From assembly GCF_003259175.1 (NCBI RefSeq), contig NZ_QGOK01000007.1, forward strand, positions 167,454 through 231,453: a stretch of DNA of 64,000 nt, in the 5' to 3' direction. This stretch comes from Marinomonas shanghaiensis. Its GTDB lineage: Bacteria > Pseudomonadota > Gammaproteobacteria > Pseudomonadales > Marinomonadaceae. A model generated the notes under the pieces. It had not been told where the DNA came from and did not search any database. It worked only from the letters and a program-made list of their open reading frames with translations. This document shows positions 56,155 through 64,000 of the stretch, piece by piece. Every line of letters starts with the position of its first letter. Positions within the stretch are counted from its first letter, which is position 1. A program made the translations under genes and the position numbers.

Positions 56155-56846
56155 GTGTAATTGGATTAATTGGAGCCATGGACGAAGAAGTCGCTGTGAT
56201 CAAAGCGTGGATGACAGAGGTTCGTGAACAGTCTATTGCTGGCTGTGATTTTTTTGTTGGACGTTTTGAAGGCAAAGACGTTGTTTTGTTGAAATCGGGT
56301 ATCGGTAAAGTGAATGCGGCGGTGTCTACTACCTTATTGCTCTCTCAGTTTAAGCCTGAGTATGTGATCAATATTGGCTCTGCTGGTGGTTTTGATCCTG
56401 AATTGCAGGTTGGCGATGTGGTTATTTCTGACCAGGTTGTTCATCACGACGTGGATGTTACCGCTTTTGGTTATGTTATGGGGCAAGTGCCAAATATGCC
56501 TGCGACTTATCCCGCTGACATGGAGCTGGTTAATCAAGCTAAACAAGCCTTGACGTCAGTGACTCAAGTGAAGGCGAAAGTGGGTCTGATTGGCACAGGT
56601 GACAGTTTTATGAACGACCCTGAAAGAGTCAATAAGGTGCGTGCAATGTTTCCAGAATTGGTTGCTGTCGAAATGGAAGCCGCTGCGGTAGCACAGGTTT
56701 GTTTTAAGTTTGCTACGCCGTTTGTGGTGGTGCGTTCTTTGTCTGACATCGCGGGTAAGGAATCGCCTCAAAGCTTCGAAGAGTATCTAAAAGTGGCGGC
56801 TGAAAATTCCTCTCTTATGATCCAGAAAATGCTTAAGGGTAACTAA
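56151..56846 (+). CDS. mtnN: 5'-methylthioadenosine/S-adenosylhomocysteine nucleosidase
   Basis: Cytoplasmic nucleosidase (Pfs) of 231 residues that removes adenine from MTA, SAH and 5'-deoxyadenosine. Motifs: IGAMDEEV, LKSGIGKVNAAVSTTLLL, NIGSAGG, VAVEMEAAAVAQVC, and the catalytic Asp in SLSDIAGKES. GGGAG precedes the ATG, which overlaps the LuxQ-like stop (ATGA). SAH cleavage gives S-ribosylhomocysteine, the LuxS substrate for autoinducer-2, so the coupling to a LuxPQ-like pair is suggestive, although no luxS is in the window. Confidence 0.96.
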   Translation: MSVIGLIGAMDEEVAVIKAWMTEVREQSIAGCDFFVGRFEGKDVVLLKSGIGKVNAAVSTTLLLSQFKPEYVINIGSAGGFDPELQVGDVVISDQVVHHDVDVTAFGYVMGQVPNMPATYPADMELVNQAKQALTSVTQVKAKVGLIGTGDSFMNDPERVNKVRAMFPELVAVEMEAAAVAQVCFKFATPFVVVRSLSDIAGKESPQSFEEYLKVAAENSSLMIQKMLKGN

Positions 56847-56874
56847 GTTTATGTTACTGGGTAAGGGCTATAGG

Positions 56875-57831
56875 ATGACAATTTGTTTCGTCGTCTGTTG
56901 GCCTTTATTGGCGTTTTCGGCTGAAGATGACACTGTCCAAGCGACTGAGGCAGAGTATAGTGAGGAAGATCAAGCTCCGTGGTGGCTTGATTCTCATGAA
57001 TCTTTCTCAGAAACAATTGGCAGTTGGTCAACAAATATTGATACGTTTCTATCTGGTAGCCAAAGCCCACAGCAATCCGATAGTAACGTACAGATTCGTT
57101 TTGGGTCCATTTTTAACGAAGACAAAAGTACGGGTTTTTTTGACTTTCGTACACGATTGAAATTACCGAATACTCAGGATCGTTTGCGCTTGATCGTTGA
57201 ATCAGAACCGGATTCTTTAGCGCCTGAAAGTTTGCGTGGAGAGTCATCTCAGCAAAATACTTTGATCGATTCGGCACTGAAATCCAGCGTGTCGGCTGCG
57301 GTTCGCTATATAGAAGACGACATAGGTTTGGATGTTGATGCGGGTATCCGTGTTGATTTTCCGCTTGATCCTTTTATACGTGTGCGCCTTAAGCAGGGTG
57401 ACGTGATAGACAAATGGGAGTGGTGGCAGAAGCAAGAGGCTTTTGCTTATTATTCTAAAGGCATTGGCGCACGTTATGGTATCGGTTTGGGGTATGTCGT
57501 TGCTCCTACTCTCGATTTAGGGACGGACTTTGGTATCACTTGGCTTGATAAAGAGGGGTTGTTTTACGCTCGTGAAAACTTTTTTATACAGCAACGATTA
57601 AACGAGAGAAATCGCGTAAAGTATCAAGTCAGTTTTTTGCAGTCCGGTGAGCATTCTCTTGAGCCAGATAGTGTTTTGTATAATGTGCAATATGAGCGTC
57701 TCTTGTATAAGGATTGGCTCATAGGGCAGGTTATTCCTCAATTTACTCATGAGGCTGATGAGGATTATGAGGGAACATTTTCGCTCACATTATCCTTAGC
57801 TATTTTACTTGGGCCTAAATACCTTCATTAA
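56875..57831 (+). CDS. Putative outer-membrane beta-barrel protein
   Basis: I do not recognise a family. ATG 56875 has AAGGG ahead and gives a short signal peptide (ending near AFSA); ATG 56851 is a less likely alternative. The mature protein of about 300 residues begins with an acidic stretch, then alternating hydrophobic/polar segments (VQIRFGSIF, FDFRTRLKLP, VSAAVRYI, LDVDAGIRVDF, FIRVRLKQ, YGIGLGYVV, VKYQVSFLQ, LYNVQYERLL) typical of antiparallel beta strands. It starts 28 bases after mtnN and may be co-transcribed with it. Confidence 0.6.
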   Translation: MTICFVVCWPLLAFSAEDDTVQATEAEYSEEDQAPWWLDSHESFSETIGSWSTNIDTFLSGSQSPQQSDSNVQIRFGSIFNEDKSTGFFDFRTRLKLPNTQDRLRLIVESEPDSLAPESLRGESSQQNTLIDSALKSSVSAAVRYIEDDIGLDVDAGIRVDFPLDPFIRVRLKQGDVIDKWEWWQKQEAFAYYSKGIGARYGIGLGYVVAPTLDLGTDFGITWLDKEGLFYARENFFIQQRLNERNRVKYQVSFLQSGEHSLEPDSVLYNVQYERLLYKDWLIGQVIPQFTHEADEDYEGTFSLTLSLAILLGPKYLH

Positions 57832-57939
57832 TTTGGTTGGTTAATTTCACGGTATGGTGGTGTGCGATTAGATTTGTATGCGGGGAACTCGTATAATGCC
57901 GCGCTTAATCAGTATCGATCGCTTCCAAGAGTATCAGCT

Positions 57940-59043
57940 ATGAGACCGGATCAAATCCAACCAGAAATGTATCAAAAGCAGCTGCAAGAAAAGCAAGCTG
58001 AATTAGCCAAATTAATGGCGACTTTGTCATTGCCTGAGATGGAAGTATTTGCGAGTCAGCCGTCTCATTATCGGATGCGCGCTGAGTTCCGTATTTGGCA
58101 TGAAGGCGATGATTTATATTACGCTATGTTTGACTCTGCTGATCCGAGAACCCCCATTAGAACGGATCAGTTTTTGGCCGCATCGAGCCTTATCAATGAG
58201 TTGATGCCCAAACTGCTCGATGCTGTTCGTGATATACCTGTGCTACGCCATAAGCTTTTCCAAGTGGATTTTTTAACGACCACGACGGGCGAGGCCTTAA
58301 TCAGTCTGCTTTACCATAAGCCGATTGATGCAGAATGGAATGCGGCGGCGCTTCAGTTAAATGAGGCTTTTCCAGCGTGCCATTTTATTGGTCGCAGTCG
58401 TAAGAAAAAGCAAATTATCACGCGTGACTTTGTGATGGAAACGTTGACGGTTAACGGTCGTAAATTTCACTATCAGCAAGTGGAAAACAGTTTTACGCAA
58501 CCCAATGCTGGTATCAGCGAAAAGATGCTTGAATGGGCTTTGGATGTTACCAAAGGAGCATCAGGAGATTTGTTAGAGATGTACTGTGGTAATGGTAATT
58601 TTTCCATTCCTCTGGCGCGTCGTTTTGATCGCGTGGTTGCCACAGAAATATCTAAAGTATCGGTGAATTCGGCACAACTGAATGTCGCGATTAACGGTAT
58701 GAACAACATTCAAGTGGTAAAAATGGCCAGTGAAGACGTGTCTGCCGCTTTGAACGGTGACGTTGAATTGCCTAAGAGCCTACTTCAGGCGGGCGTGAGT
58801 GAACTGACGCCCTCTGTGGTGCTGGTTGATCCACCGCGAGCCGGTTTGGATGATGCCACGGTTGAACTGATTCGTAAGATTGACGCCATTCTTTATATCT
58901 CCTGTAATCCAGAGACGCTTAAAGCGAATTTAGAGGCTTTGTCGAGCACGCATGAAGTGGTTCGATATGCCATGTTCGATCAGTTTCCGTACACACATCA
59001 TGTGGAGACGGGTGTGTATTTGCAGAGAAAGACAGCGGTTTAA
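57940..59043 (+). CDS. trmA: tRNA (uracil54-C5)-methyltransferase TrmA
   Basis: Enzyme of 367 residues that makes ribothymidine at position 54 of tRNAs (and U341 of tmRNA). ATG 57940 gives the usual N-terminus; the frame opens 26 codons earlier. Motifs: SHYRMRAEFRIWHEGDDLYYAMFD, VENSFTQPNAG, LEMYCGNGNFSIPLARRF, VDPPRAGLD and the catalytic Cys in YISCNPETL. E. coli TrmA aligns along its whole length (366 residues). Confidence 0.95.
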   Translation: MRPDQIQPEMYQKQLQEKQAELAKLMATLSLPEMEVFASQPSHYRMRAEFRIWHEGDDLYYAMFDSADPRTPIRTDQFLAASSLINELMPKLLDAVRDIPVLRHKLFQVDFLTTTTGEALISLLYHKPIDAEWNAAALQLNEAFPACHFIGRSRKKKQIITRDFVMETLTVNGRKFHYQQVENSFTQPNAGISEKMLEWALDVTKGASGDLLEMYCGNGNFSIPLARRFDRVVATEISKVSVNSAQLNVAINGMNNIQVVKMASEDVSAALNGDVELPKSLLQAGVSELTPSVVLVDPPRAGLDDATVELIRKIDAILYISCNPETLKANLEALSSTHEVVRYAMFDQFPYTHHVETGVYLQRKTAV

Positions 59044-59201
59044 TGAATCAGACACACAATGCCTGTAATGAGACGAGGCGGCTATGAGGATTGTTCTTCT
59101 GATAATGAAAGACATTCCTGTCGCAGCGTTAGGTTACACATTATTCTGTGTTAATATAGTCAAACTTTTTCCCCCACCACCAAAGAGAAGTCGAACGAGC
59201 C

Positions 59202-60431
59202 ATGAGTAATAACTCACTAGACAAAGACAAAATCAAAATCTTGTTATTAGAAGGCGTTCATCAGTCAGCATTGGATGCATTGCATGACGCAGGCTATACC
59301 AACATTGAATACCACAAAACAGCACTAGCAGAAGATGAGCTTATTGAGAAAATCTCGGAAGCGCATTTTATCGGTATTCGATCTCGTACTCAGTTAACGG
59401 CCGAGGTTTTAGAACATGCCAATAAACTGGTTGCCATTGGTTGTTTCTGTATTGGTACGAACCAAGTGGATCTCGATGCCGCCAGCGAGAAGGGTGTTGT
59501 TGTTTTCAACGCGCCATACTCCAATACGCGCAGTGTGGCTGAGTTGGTTCTTGGTCAGTTAATTCTGTTGCTTCGAGGCATTCCTGCGAAAAACGCAGCG
59601 TGTCATCGTGGTGGTTGGATTAAATCTGCTGCGGGCTCTTTCGAAACTCGTGGTAAGCGTTTGGGTATTATTGGTTACGGCAGCATAGGAACGCAGTTGA
59701 GCGTGTTGGCTGAATCTTTAGGCATGGAAGTGTGCTTTTACGATATCGTCACGAAATTACCATTAGGCAATGCGCGTCAAATAAAGAGCCTGAAAGAATT
59801 ACTGTCCACCAGTGACATTATCAGTTTGCATGTGCCAGAGACAAATTCCACTAAGATGATGATCGGTGCGAAAGAAGTGTCTCAAATGAAGAAAGGTTCT
59901 ATCTTCATTAATGCTTCACGCGGTACGGTAGCGGATCTAGACGCGGTGGCGGATGCCATTAAATCTGGAGATTTAGGTGGCGCTGCGGTCGACGTATTCC
60001 CAGTTGAGCCTAAAGGCAACGATGAGGAATTTGTTTCACCATTGCGTGGTTTGGACAATGTTATTCTAACGCCTCATATCGGTGGTAGTACGATGGAAGC
60101 GCAAGAAAACATTGGTATTGAGGTCGCTGAGAAGCTGATTAAATACTCTGATGTTGGTACCACAACCGCTGCAGTTAACTTTCCAGAAGTGGCTTTGCCT
60201 GCTCAAGCAGATAATCATCGCATTCTTCACATTCATGAAAACCGTCCAGGTGTGCTTTCTAAGATCAACGCGATCTTCTCTGAAAACAACATTAACATTA
60301 CAGGCCAGTATCTTCGTACAACCGAGAAACTTGGCTACATGGTCATGGATGTAGACGCTGCCGCTGGCGAACTTGCGCTTGAAAAAGTGAAAGAAGTCGA
60401 TGGCACGATAAAAGCTCGAGTATTGTTTTAG
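59202..60431 (+). CDS. serA: D-3-phosphoglycerate dehydrogenase
   Basis: First enzyme of serine synthesis, 409 residues. NAD domain: GIIGYGSIGTQLSVLAES; catalytic His in LTPHIGGST; GIRSRTQLT, IGCFCIGTNQVDL and NAPYSNTRSVAEL are standard. A C-terminal ACT domain (HENRPGVLSKINAIF...) predicts allosteric inhibition by serine. TTACAC and TATAGT, 15 bases apart, lie 40-70 bases ahead and may be the promoter, though the spacing is short. The length equals that of E. coli SerA. Confidence 0.96.
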   Translation: MSNNSLDKDKIKILLLEGVHQSALDALHDAGYTNIEYHKTALAEDELIEKISEAHFIGIRSRTQLTAEVLEHANKLVAIGCFCIGTNQVDLDAASEKGVVVFNAPYSNTRSVAELVLGQLILLLRGIPAKNAACHRGGWIKSAAGSFETRGKRLGIIGYGSIGTQLSVLAESLGMEVCFYDIVTKLPLGNARQIKSLKELLSTSDIISLHVPETNSTKMMIGAKEVSQMKKGSIFINASRGTVADLDAVADAIKSGDLGGAAVDVFPVEPKGNDEEFVSPLRGLDNVILTPHIGGSTMEAQENIGIEVAEKLIKYSDVGTTTAAVNFPEVALPAQADNHRILHIHENRPGVLSKINAIFSENNINITGQYLRTTEKLGYMVMDVDAAAGELALEKVKEVDGTIKARVLF

Positions 60432-60457
60432 TCATTTGTTATGACTGTGTGAGAAAA

Positions 60458-60483
60458 AAAATCCAGCTTAGGCTGGATTTTTA
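60458..60483. terminator. Terminator serA / chemoreceptor
   Basis: AAAATCCAGC (60458-60467) and GCTGGATTTTT (60472-60482), 4-nt loop, with T-runs on either side. It lies between the convergent serA and chemoreceptor genes. Confidence 0.85.
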
Positions 60484-60516
60484 TTTTAGGCTTAAGTAAC
60501 CGGCTTTGTGTAGAGG

Positions 60517-62490
60517 CTAGCTGATACCCAGTGTAGTGGTGATATCTTGAATTTTTTGCTTAATGTTGTTGGTGACATTTGACATAAAAGCTTCAGACTC
60601 ATTGGCCTGCTCTCGAACTTTGACAACGGCCGTATTGAGTTTGTTCATGCCTAATTTTTGCTCTGCCGCATACCCCGTTGCTTTTTTCGCTAAATGGGTA
60701 GACTGCTTAGATTTTTCTAAGATTTCTTGTGCCGATTGACCAAGGGCTTGCGTCAAACTGACTTGTTCCGTTGAGGCGCTTTGAATCAGTTCTAAGTTAG
60801 TTTTCAGTTGGCTGGTGGCGGAAGTGAGTAAGGAAAAGATTTCGGTCATCTCTTCTAATGATTGCTGGGTCCGGCTGGATAAGGTGCGCACTTCAGAAGC
60901 AACGACAGCAAAGCCTCTACCATGTTCCCCTGCACGAGCAGCTTCAATGGCAGCGTTTAGCGCCAGCAAGTTGGTTTGTTCTGAAATGTCTTTGATGCCG
61001 CCTACAATTGAAGAGGCGCTTGATACTGAGGCCGCTAAATTAGCTAAGGCATTATTGCTGTTGGCTAAGCGTTCCATTGTCGTTTGGTTTGCGACAGCCA
61101 ATGACGCAGCTTGGTTCACGCTGTGCGTCATGGCAGTATTAGTGTCCGCCGCATAGCTGGCAACTTCTTGAGCGCGGACTTCAGCTTTATTGGCTAAGGT
61201 TTCGACTTGGTTGGACATGTTTAATGTGTCGTCAAGTTCTTGGCGTGAAGCCATACTTAGCTCGTGTACCTGCCCAAAGGCATTGAGCATGTCATTAAGC
61301 GAAAGCGATATATTGCTAAGCTCGGTGTCTCTTTGTTGTCGTTGAACCGCTATCTGCTCTAAATAGCGGTTTAAATAGTGGGCAACATCTGATAATTCAT
61401 TTTTATTCTTCCCCACTTTTAATGTGCTGATATTTTGGTGCTCCACTAATTCTTTCACCGCGGTGTATAAATCTCTCGCACTTTTTACGACAACTTTATT
61501 TTGGAAAATATGCACAGAAACAGTGGTCAGTATCATGAGTATGACAAAGACAGAGAAGGCGAGTAAGGTTTGTTGTTGTGTGGCCTGAGCACTTTCCTGA
61601 ATGTTTTGCGTACCCGATTTTAGGGTGGCTTCAAGCTGTTTTATTTGCGAGCGTATTTTATCTTGTGCTGCGACGGCTTGTTTAATCACCATGAGACTCA
61701 CGTCTACGTCTTTTAAGTATCGGTCAGACCAAGAGTGCAGTTCAGCTTTGGCTTCTTCTAAAGGATCTACTTTTTGCGCTGTATCTTCTGTGTCTGTTGA
61801 CCAGCCCATTAGTGCGGAGAGGTCATCATTGGCACTGCTACTTTCTTCGCCGATCAGTGTCAGTATAGGCAAATTGCTGAAGTCTTTGATGTGGGATTGA
61901 AAAAGCTGTACAGCTTGTTTTAAGCGTTCATGGTTTTCTGCTGTACTGTTGGTTAAAAATTCGTTTCTTGCGCTGCTTACATGAATCAAGTCAGCATACA
62001 GTTTGGCTTGACTTGCTAGGTAAGGGGTTGCGGTCTGGAGGTCGGTCTGAACTTGGTAAGACTGTATTTTGTCAGTGGCTTCGTCCAGTGATAATAACGT
62101 CTGCCGTTCATTGTTCTCGATGAGAGCAAAAGGGTTGGCGGATAATTTTCCGGCCGCTCTTATATCCGACTGAAGGCTTTTTTCTATTTCTGTGAGTTGT
62201 TGTTCAATTGGGTCTCTGATGTCGCTTGGTAATGTGCCTAATGCTGGGCGAATTTTTGTTTGAATAAAGGCTTCCGTTGTTTGCAATGTGGATGCTTCTC
62301 CAGAAGATAAATACCCTTCTATAAGCTGTTTTAAATCGATGGAAGAATAGGACCAAACTTGTGTATAGGCATCGCTTTGTTCAAAAGCATCACGAAATTT
62401 CATTAGGCTCCAAAGCAGCAGGGCGATGAGCATACCCGCAATAATGAAATAACTAATGGTCGTCGTGCGAGTCACATGGGAGATTTTCAA
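60517..62490 (-). CDS. Methyl-accepting chemotaxis-type protein
   Basis: The 657-residue protein has TM1 near 12-32, a periplasmic helical region of about 270 residues, TM2 near 308-328, a cytoplasmic linker without an obvious HAMP consensus, and a signalling domain whose tip carries [30 protein letters not shown] near 500-530. The C-terminal end lacks a CheR-binding pentapeptide of the E. coli type. Unlike the receptor at 32061 it has a longer input region, and it lies opposite serA. The ligand is unknown. Confidence 0.88.
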   Translation of the reverse strand: MKISHVTRTTTISYFIIAGMLIALLLWSLMKFRDAFEQSDAYTQVWSYSSIDLKQLIEGYLSSGEASTLQTTEAFIQTKIRPALGTLPSDIRDPIEQQLTEIEKSLQSDIRAAGKLSANPFALIENNERQTLLSLDEATDKIQSYQVQTDLQTATPYLASQAKLYADLIHVSSARNEFLTNSTAENHERLKQAVQLFQSHIKDFSNLPILTLIGEESSSANDDLSALMGWSTDTEDTAQKVDPLEEAKAELHSWSDRYLKDVDVSLMVIKQAVAAQDKIRSQIKQLEATLKSGTQNIQESAQATQQQTLLAFSVFVILMILTTVSVHIFQNKVVVKSARDLYTAVKELVEHQNISTLKVGKNKNELSDVAHYLNRYLEQIAVQRQQRDTELSNISLSLNDMLNAFGQVHELSMASRQELDDTLNMSNQVETLANKAEVRAQEVASYAADTNTAMTHSVNQAASLAVANQTTMERLANSNNALANLAASVSSASSIVGGIKDISEQTNLLALNAAIEAARAGEHGRGFAVVASEVRTLSSRTQQSLEEMTEIFSLLTSATSQLKTNLELIQSASTEQVSLTQALGQSAQEILEKSKQSTHLAKKATGYAAEQKLGMNKLNTAVVKVREQANESEAFMSNVTNNIKQKIQDITTTLGIS

Positions 62491-62605
62491 TCCAGAACCT
62501 ACTTTGTTTACATTATTTTGGAAATGGGACTACCTTAATAGGAGTAGATGACAAAAATATGACAGTCTTGGTATTAGATGTTGAGTGGAGAGCGTTTGAT
62601 CGGTA

Positions 62606-62653
62606 TTGGTCTAATGGTCCAAAAGCGCCTTATTTTTGACTTTTAGCGCCTTA
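62606..62653 (+). promoter_or_regulatory. Candidate operator cluster upstream of the polyamine-type binding protein
   Basis: TTGGTCTAATGGTCCAA (62606-62622) is symmetric at 6 of 8 positions. It is followed by two exact copies of AGCGCCTTA (62624-62632 and 62645-62653) spaced 21 bases apart, two helical turns, on the same face of DNA. This arrangement suggests cooperative binding of a regulator about 170 bases before the start at 62826. The rest of the 62491-62825 gap shows no gene. Confidence 0.4.
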
Positions 62654-62825
62654 CGTATCGCGAAACATTCTGAATGGATAAAAAAAACTTCCATGGTCAC
62701 TTTTTCGTCATTATTTTGTATTAAATTTAAAAGGATATTAAACGAGTGTTTAATAAAAGTGTGTTTTGAGCGTCAAACGTTTTTTCATGAATCACTAAAA
62801 ATCATAAACTCAAAGGAGTTCAAGA

Positions 62826-63935
62826 ATGACCCTTTCTCGTCGTCAGTTTGTTAAAGGTGCCTCCATTGCAGGTGCTGTTGCCGCTGCTCCATTTTCTATC
62901 AATAGAGCCATTGCTGCGAATAAAGAGTTACGTATTTATGCTTGGGCTGGTTACATTACCGATGAAATGCTAGCAGACTTTAAAGCGAAAACTGGTATTA
63001 ATGCGACTTTTACTCCTTATGGCACAAATGATGAGTTGATGAACTCGTTGCGGGCAACGGATGGTACGGGCTTCGATATTATTATGCCAACGGTCGACCG
63101 AGTGCCTGGGTATGTGGATTATGATTTGGTTCAGCCTCTTGATGTGAAAAGAATCAACTGGGACGGCTGCTTAGAAAGTGCTTTATCTGGATCGGATGTC
63201 GGTGGTGTTGTGAACGGTAAGCGTTATTTTGCTCCTTCCGACTGGGGTACAGAGGCCATTGCTTACAATAAGAATGATGCCAAAATCAGCAAAGAGCTAA
63301 GCTACGGTGATCTTTGGTTGCCTGAGAATGCTGGTGGCGTTACTGTCCGTGGCCATTCGGCTCTTGTCGGTATTGGTTTGTGGTTAGAAAAAGCCGGTAA
63401 GTTACCTTATCCATTATTGGAATCCTACAAAAATGAACAAGCGATGCGCGCTAACTTTGACGTTATCTTAAAAGTGGCGGTTGAGCATAAAGGGGCAATT
63501 GCTCAGTTTTGGTCAACTGAAAATGAAGCGCAAGGTGCCTTCCGCACGAATGGTGCAACCATTGGTCAAACTTGGGACAGCACGGCGTTTAAATTACGCT
63601 CTGAAGGCGAGGCAATTGCTTATGGTGCACCAAAAGAGGGTGCATTGGCATGGATGGAAGGATTTGTTATTCCTAAAAATGCCAACAATGTGGATTCGGT
63701 TTATGAATTCATTAACTGGTATTACACGCCAGAAGCCGGCGCAATGTTTGTTAAAGCAACAGGCTATAACTCTACTGCAAAAGGGGCAGATGCACTATTA
63801 CCTGCCGAAACGAAACAGTTTTTCCAAGACTCTTACAGCCAACAAGATCTTGCCAATCTTTGGTGGTGGCCAATTCAAGAGCCATGGTATGTATCGTTAC
63901 GTAACGAATACCAAGATCGTTACTTGTCTGCATAA
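62826..63935 (+). CDS. Tat-exported spermidine/putrescine-type binding protein
   Basis: Periplasmic solute-binding protein of 369 residues of the PotD/PotF group: LRIYAWAGYITDEMLADFKAKTG start, YGTNDELMNSLRA, and WGTEAIAYN and FEFINWYYTPEA-like segments. The N-terminus has a twin-arginine motif SRRQFVKG (4-11) followed by a hydrophobic stretch and an AIA cleavage site, so export is probably via Tat and not Sec, unlike typical PotD. AAAGGAG precedes the ATG. The transport partners would lie to the right, beyond the window; a terminator follows directly. Confidence 0.88.
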   Translation: MTLSRRQFVKGASIAGAVAAAPFSINRAIAANKELRIYAWAGYITDEMLADFKAKTGINATFTPYGTNDELMNSLRATDGTGFDIIMPTVDRVPGYVDYDLVQPLDVKRINWDGCLESALSGSDVGGVVNGKRYFAPSDWGTEAIAYNKNDAKISKELSYGDLWLPENAGGVTVRGHSALVGIGLWLEKAGKLPYPLLESYKNEQAMRANFDVILKVAVEHKGAIAQFWSTENEAQGAFRTNGATIGQTWDSTAFKLRSEGEAIAYGAPKEGALAWMEGFVIPKNANNVDSVYEFINWYYTPEAGAMFVKATGYNSTAKGADALLPAETKQFFQDSYSQQDLANLWWWPIQEPWYVSLRNEYQDRYLSA

Positions 63936-63945
63936 TACCTCGAAG

Positions 63946-63976
63946 GCCCCTTGTGATGTTCACGAGGGGCTTTTTT
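63946..63976 (+). terminator. Terminator/attenuator after the binding protein
   Basis: GCCCCTTGTG (63946-63955) pairs with CACGAGGGGC (63961-63970), with one T-G pair and a 5-nt loop, followed by six T. If permease genes follow, this acts as an attenuator similar to those after aglE and gtsA. Confidence 0.8.
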
Positions 63977-64000
63977 GTTTGCCCAGCGAAGCTGGCAAAC

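Noticed and set aside
62636..62825. Short plus-strand frame before the polyamine-type binding protein
   Set aside because: It has no ribosome site and covers the operator-like repeats and promoter region; its residues look like translated spacer.
1..64000. Insertion sequences, prophage or CRISPR array
   Set aside because: No transposase, integrase or phage-type protein and no regularly spaced repeat was seen.

Overview
The window looks like chromosomal DNA of a marine gammaproteobacterium, most likely an Oceanospirillales member close to Marinomonas. This is inferred from gene orders (tkt-epd-pgk-fba, rsmD next to ftsY-ftsE-ftsX-rpoH, metX-metW, gshB-tonB), protein style, moderate GC content and a BCCT osmolyte transporter; no 16S gene is present to confirm it. 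I see no insertion sequence, prophage, CRISPR array or broken gene. Almost every base belongs to intact, tightly packed operons. The rph gene is cut by the left edge.

Layout. 1-4800: the end of rph, then a periplasmic solute-binding-like protein beside a membrane GGDEF/EAL protein and a small secreted protein, followed by a UshA-like lipoprotein. 6.7-13.5 kb (minus): a GtsABCD-type glucose/mannose ABC importer with its two-component system upstream. 13.7-22.8 kb (plus): a fructokinase, then an aglEFGKA-type alpha-glucoside importer with alpha-glucosidase and a LacI-family regulator, which together read as a sucrose/maltose-type uptake and breakdown island. 22.8-34 kb (minus): a DnaQ-like exonuclease, a cNMP/CBS/DUF294 protein, a TMEM165/UPF0016 manganese-exporter candidate behind a yybP-ykoY riboswitch, a BCCT transporter, hemW-rdgB, metX-metW and a chemoreceptor. 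34-40 kb: rsmD with a degenerate M16 peptidase-like protein, diverging from ftsY-ftsE-ftsX-rpoH. 40-46 kb (minus): tonB, gshB, a TolC-family protein, rsmE and metK. 46-52 kb (plus): tkt, epd, pgk and fba. 52-59 kb (plus): tRNA-Leu(UAG), then a LuxP-like binding protein, a LuxQ-like membrane protein and mtnN (pfs) in one overlapping operon, then a possible beta-barrel protein and trmA. 59-64 kb: serA, a chemoreceptor and a Tat-exported polyamine-type binding protein.

The most unusual part is 52.4-56.9 kb. The LuxP/LuxQ pair is translationally coupled to the Pfs/MtnN nucleosidase, the enzyme that precedes LuxS in autoinducer-2 synthesis. The LuxQ-like protein keeps its architecture (periplasmic sensor, PAS, kinase-like region, receiver-like region), but the histidine-kinase boxes and the receiver aspartate cannot be found. 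It reads as an intact pseudo-hybrid kinase, and the LuxP-like pocket also appears altered. Other non-coding items of note are the manganese riboswitch with interleaved hairpins, a terminator-like hairpin in the metK leader, repeated sequences in the agl promoter region, and a structured leader before fba. All homology statements rest on reading the sequence and recalled family knowledge; no search was run.
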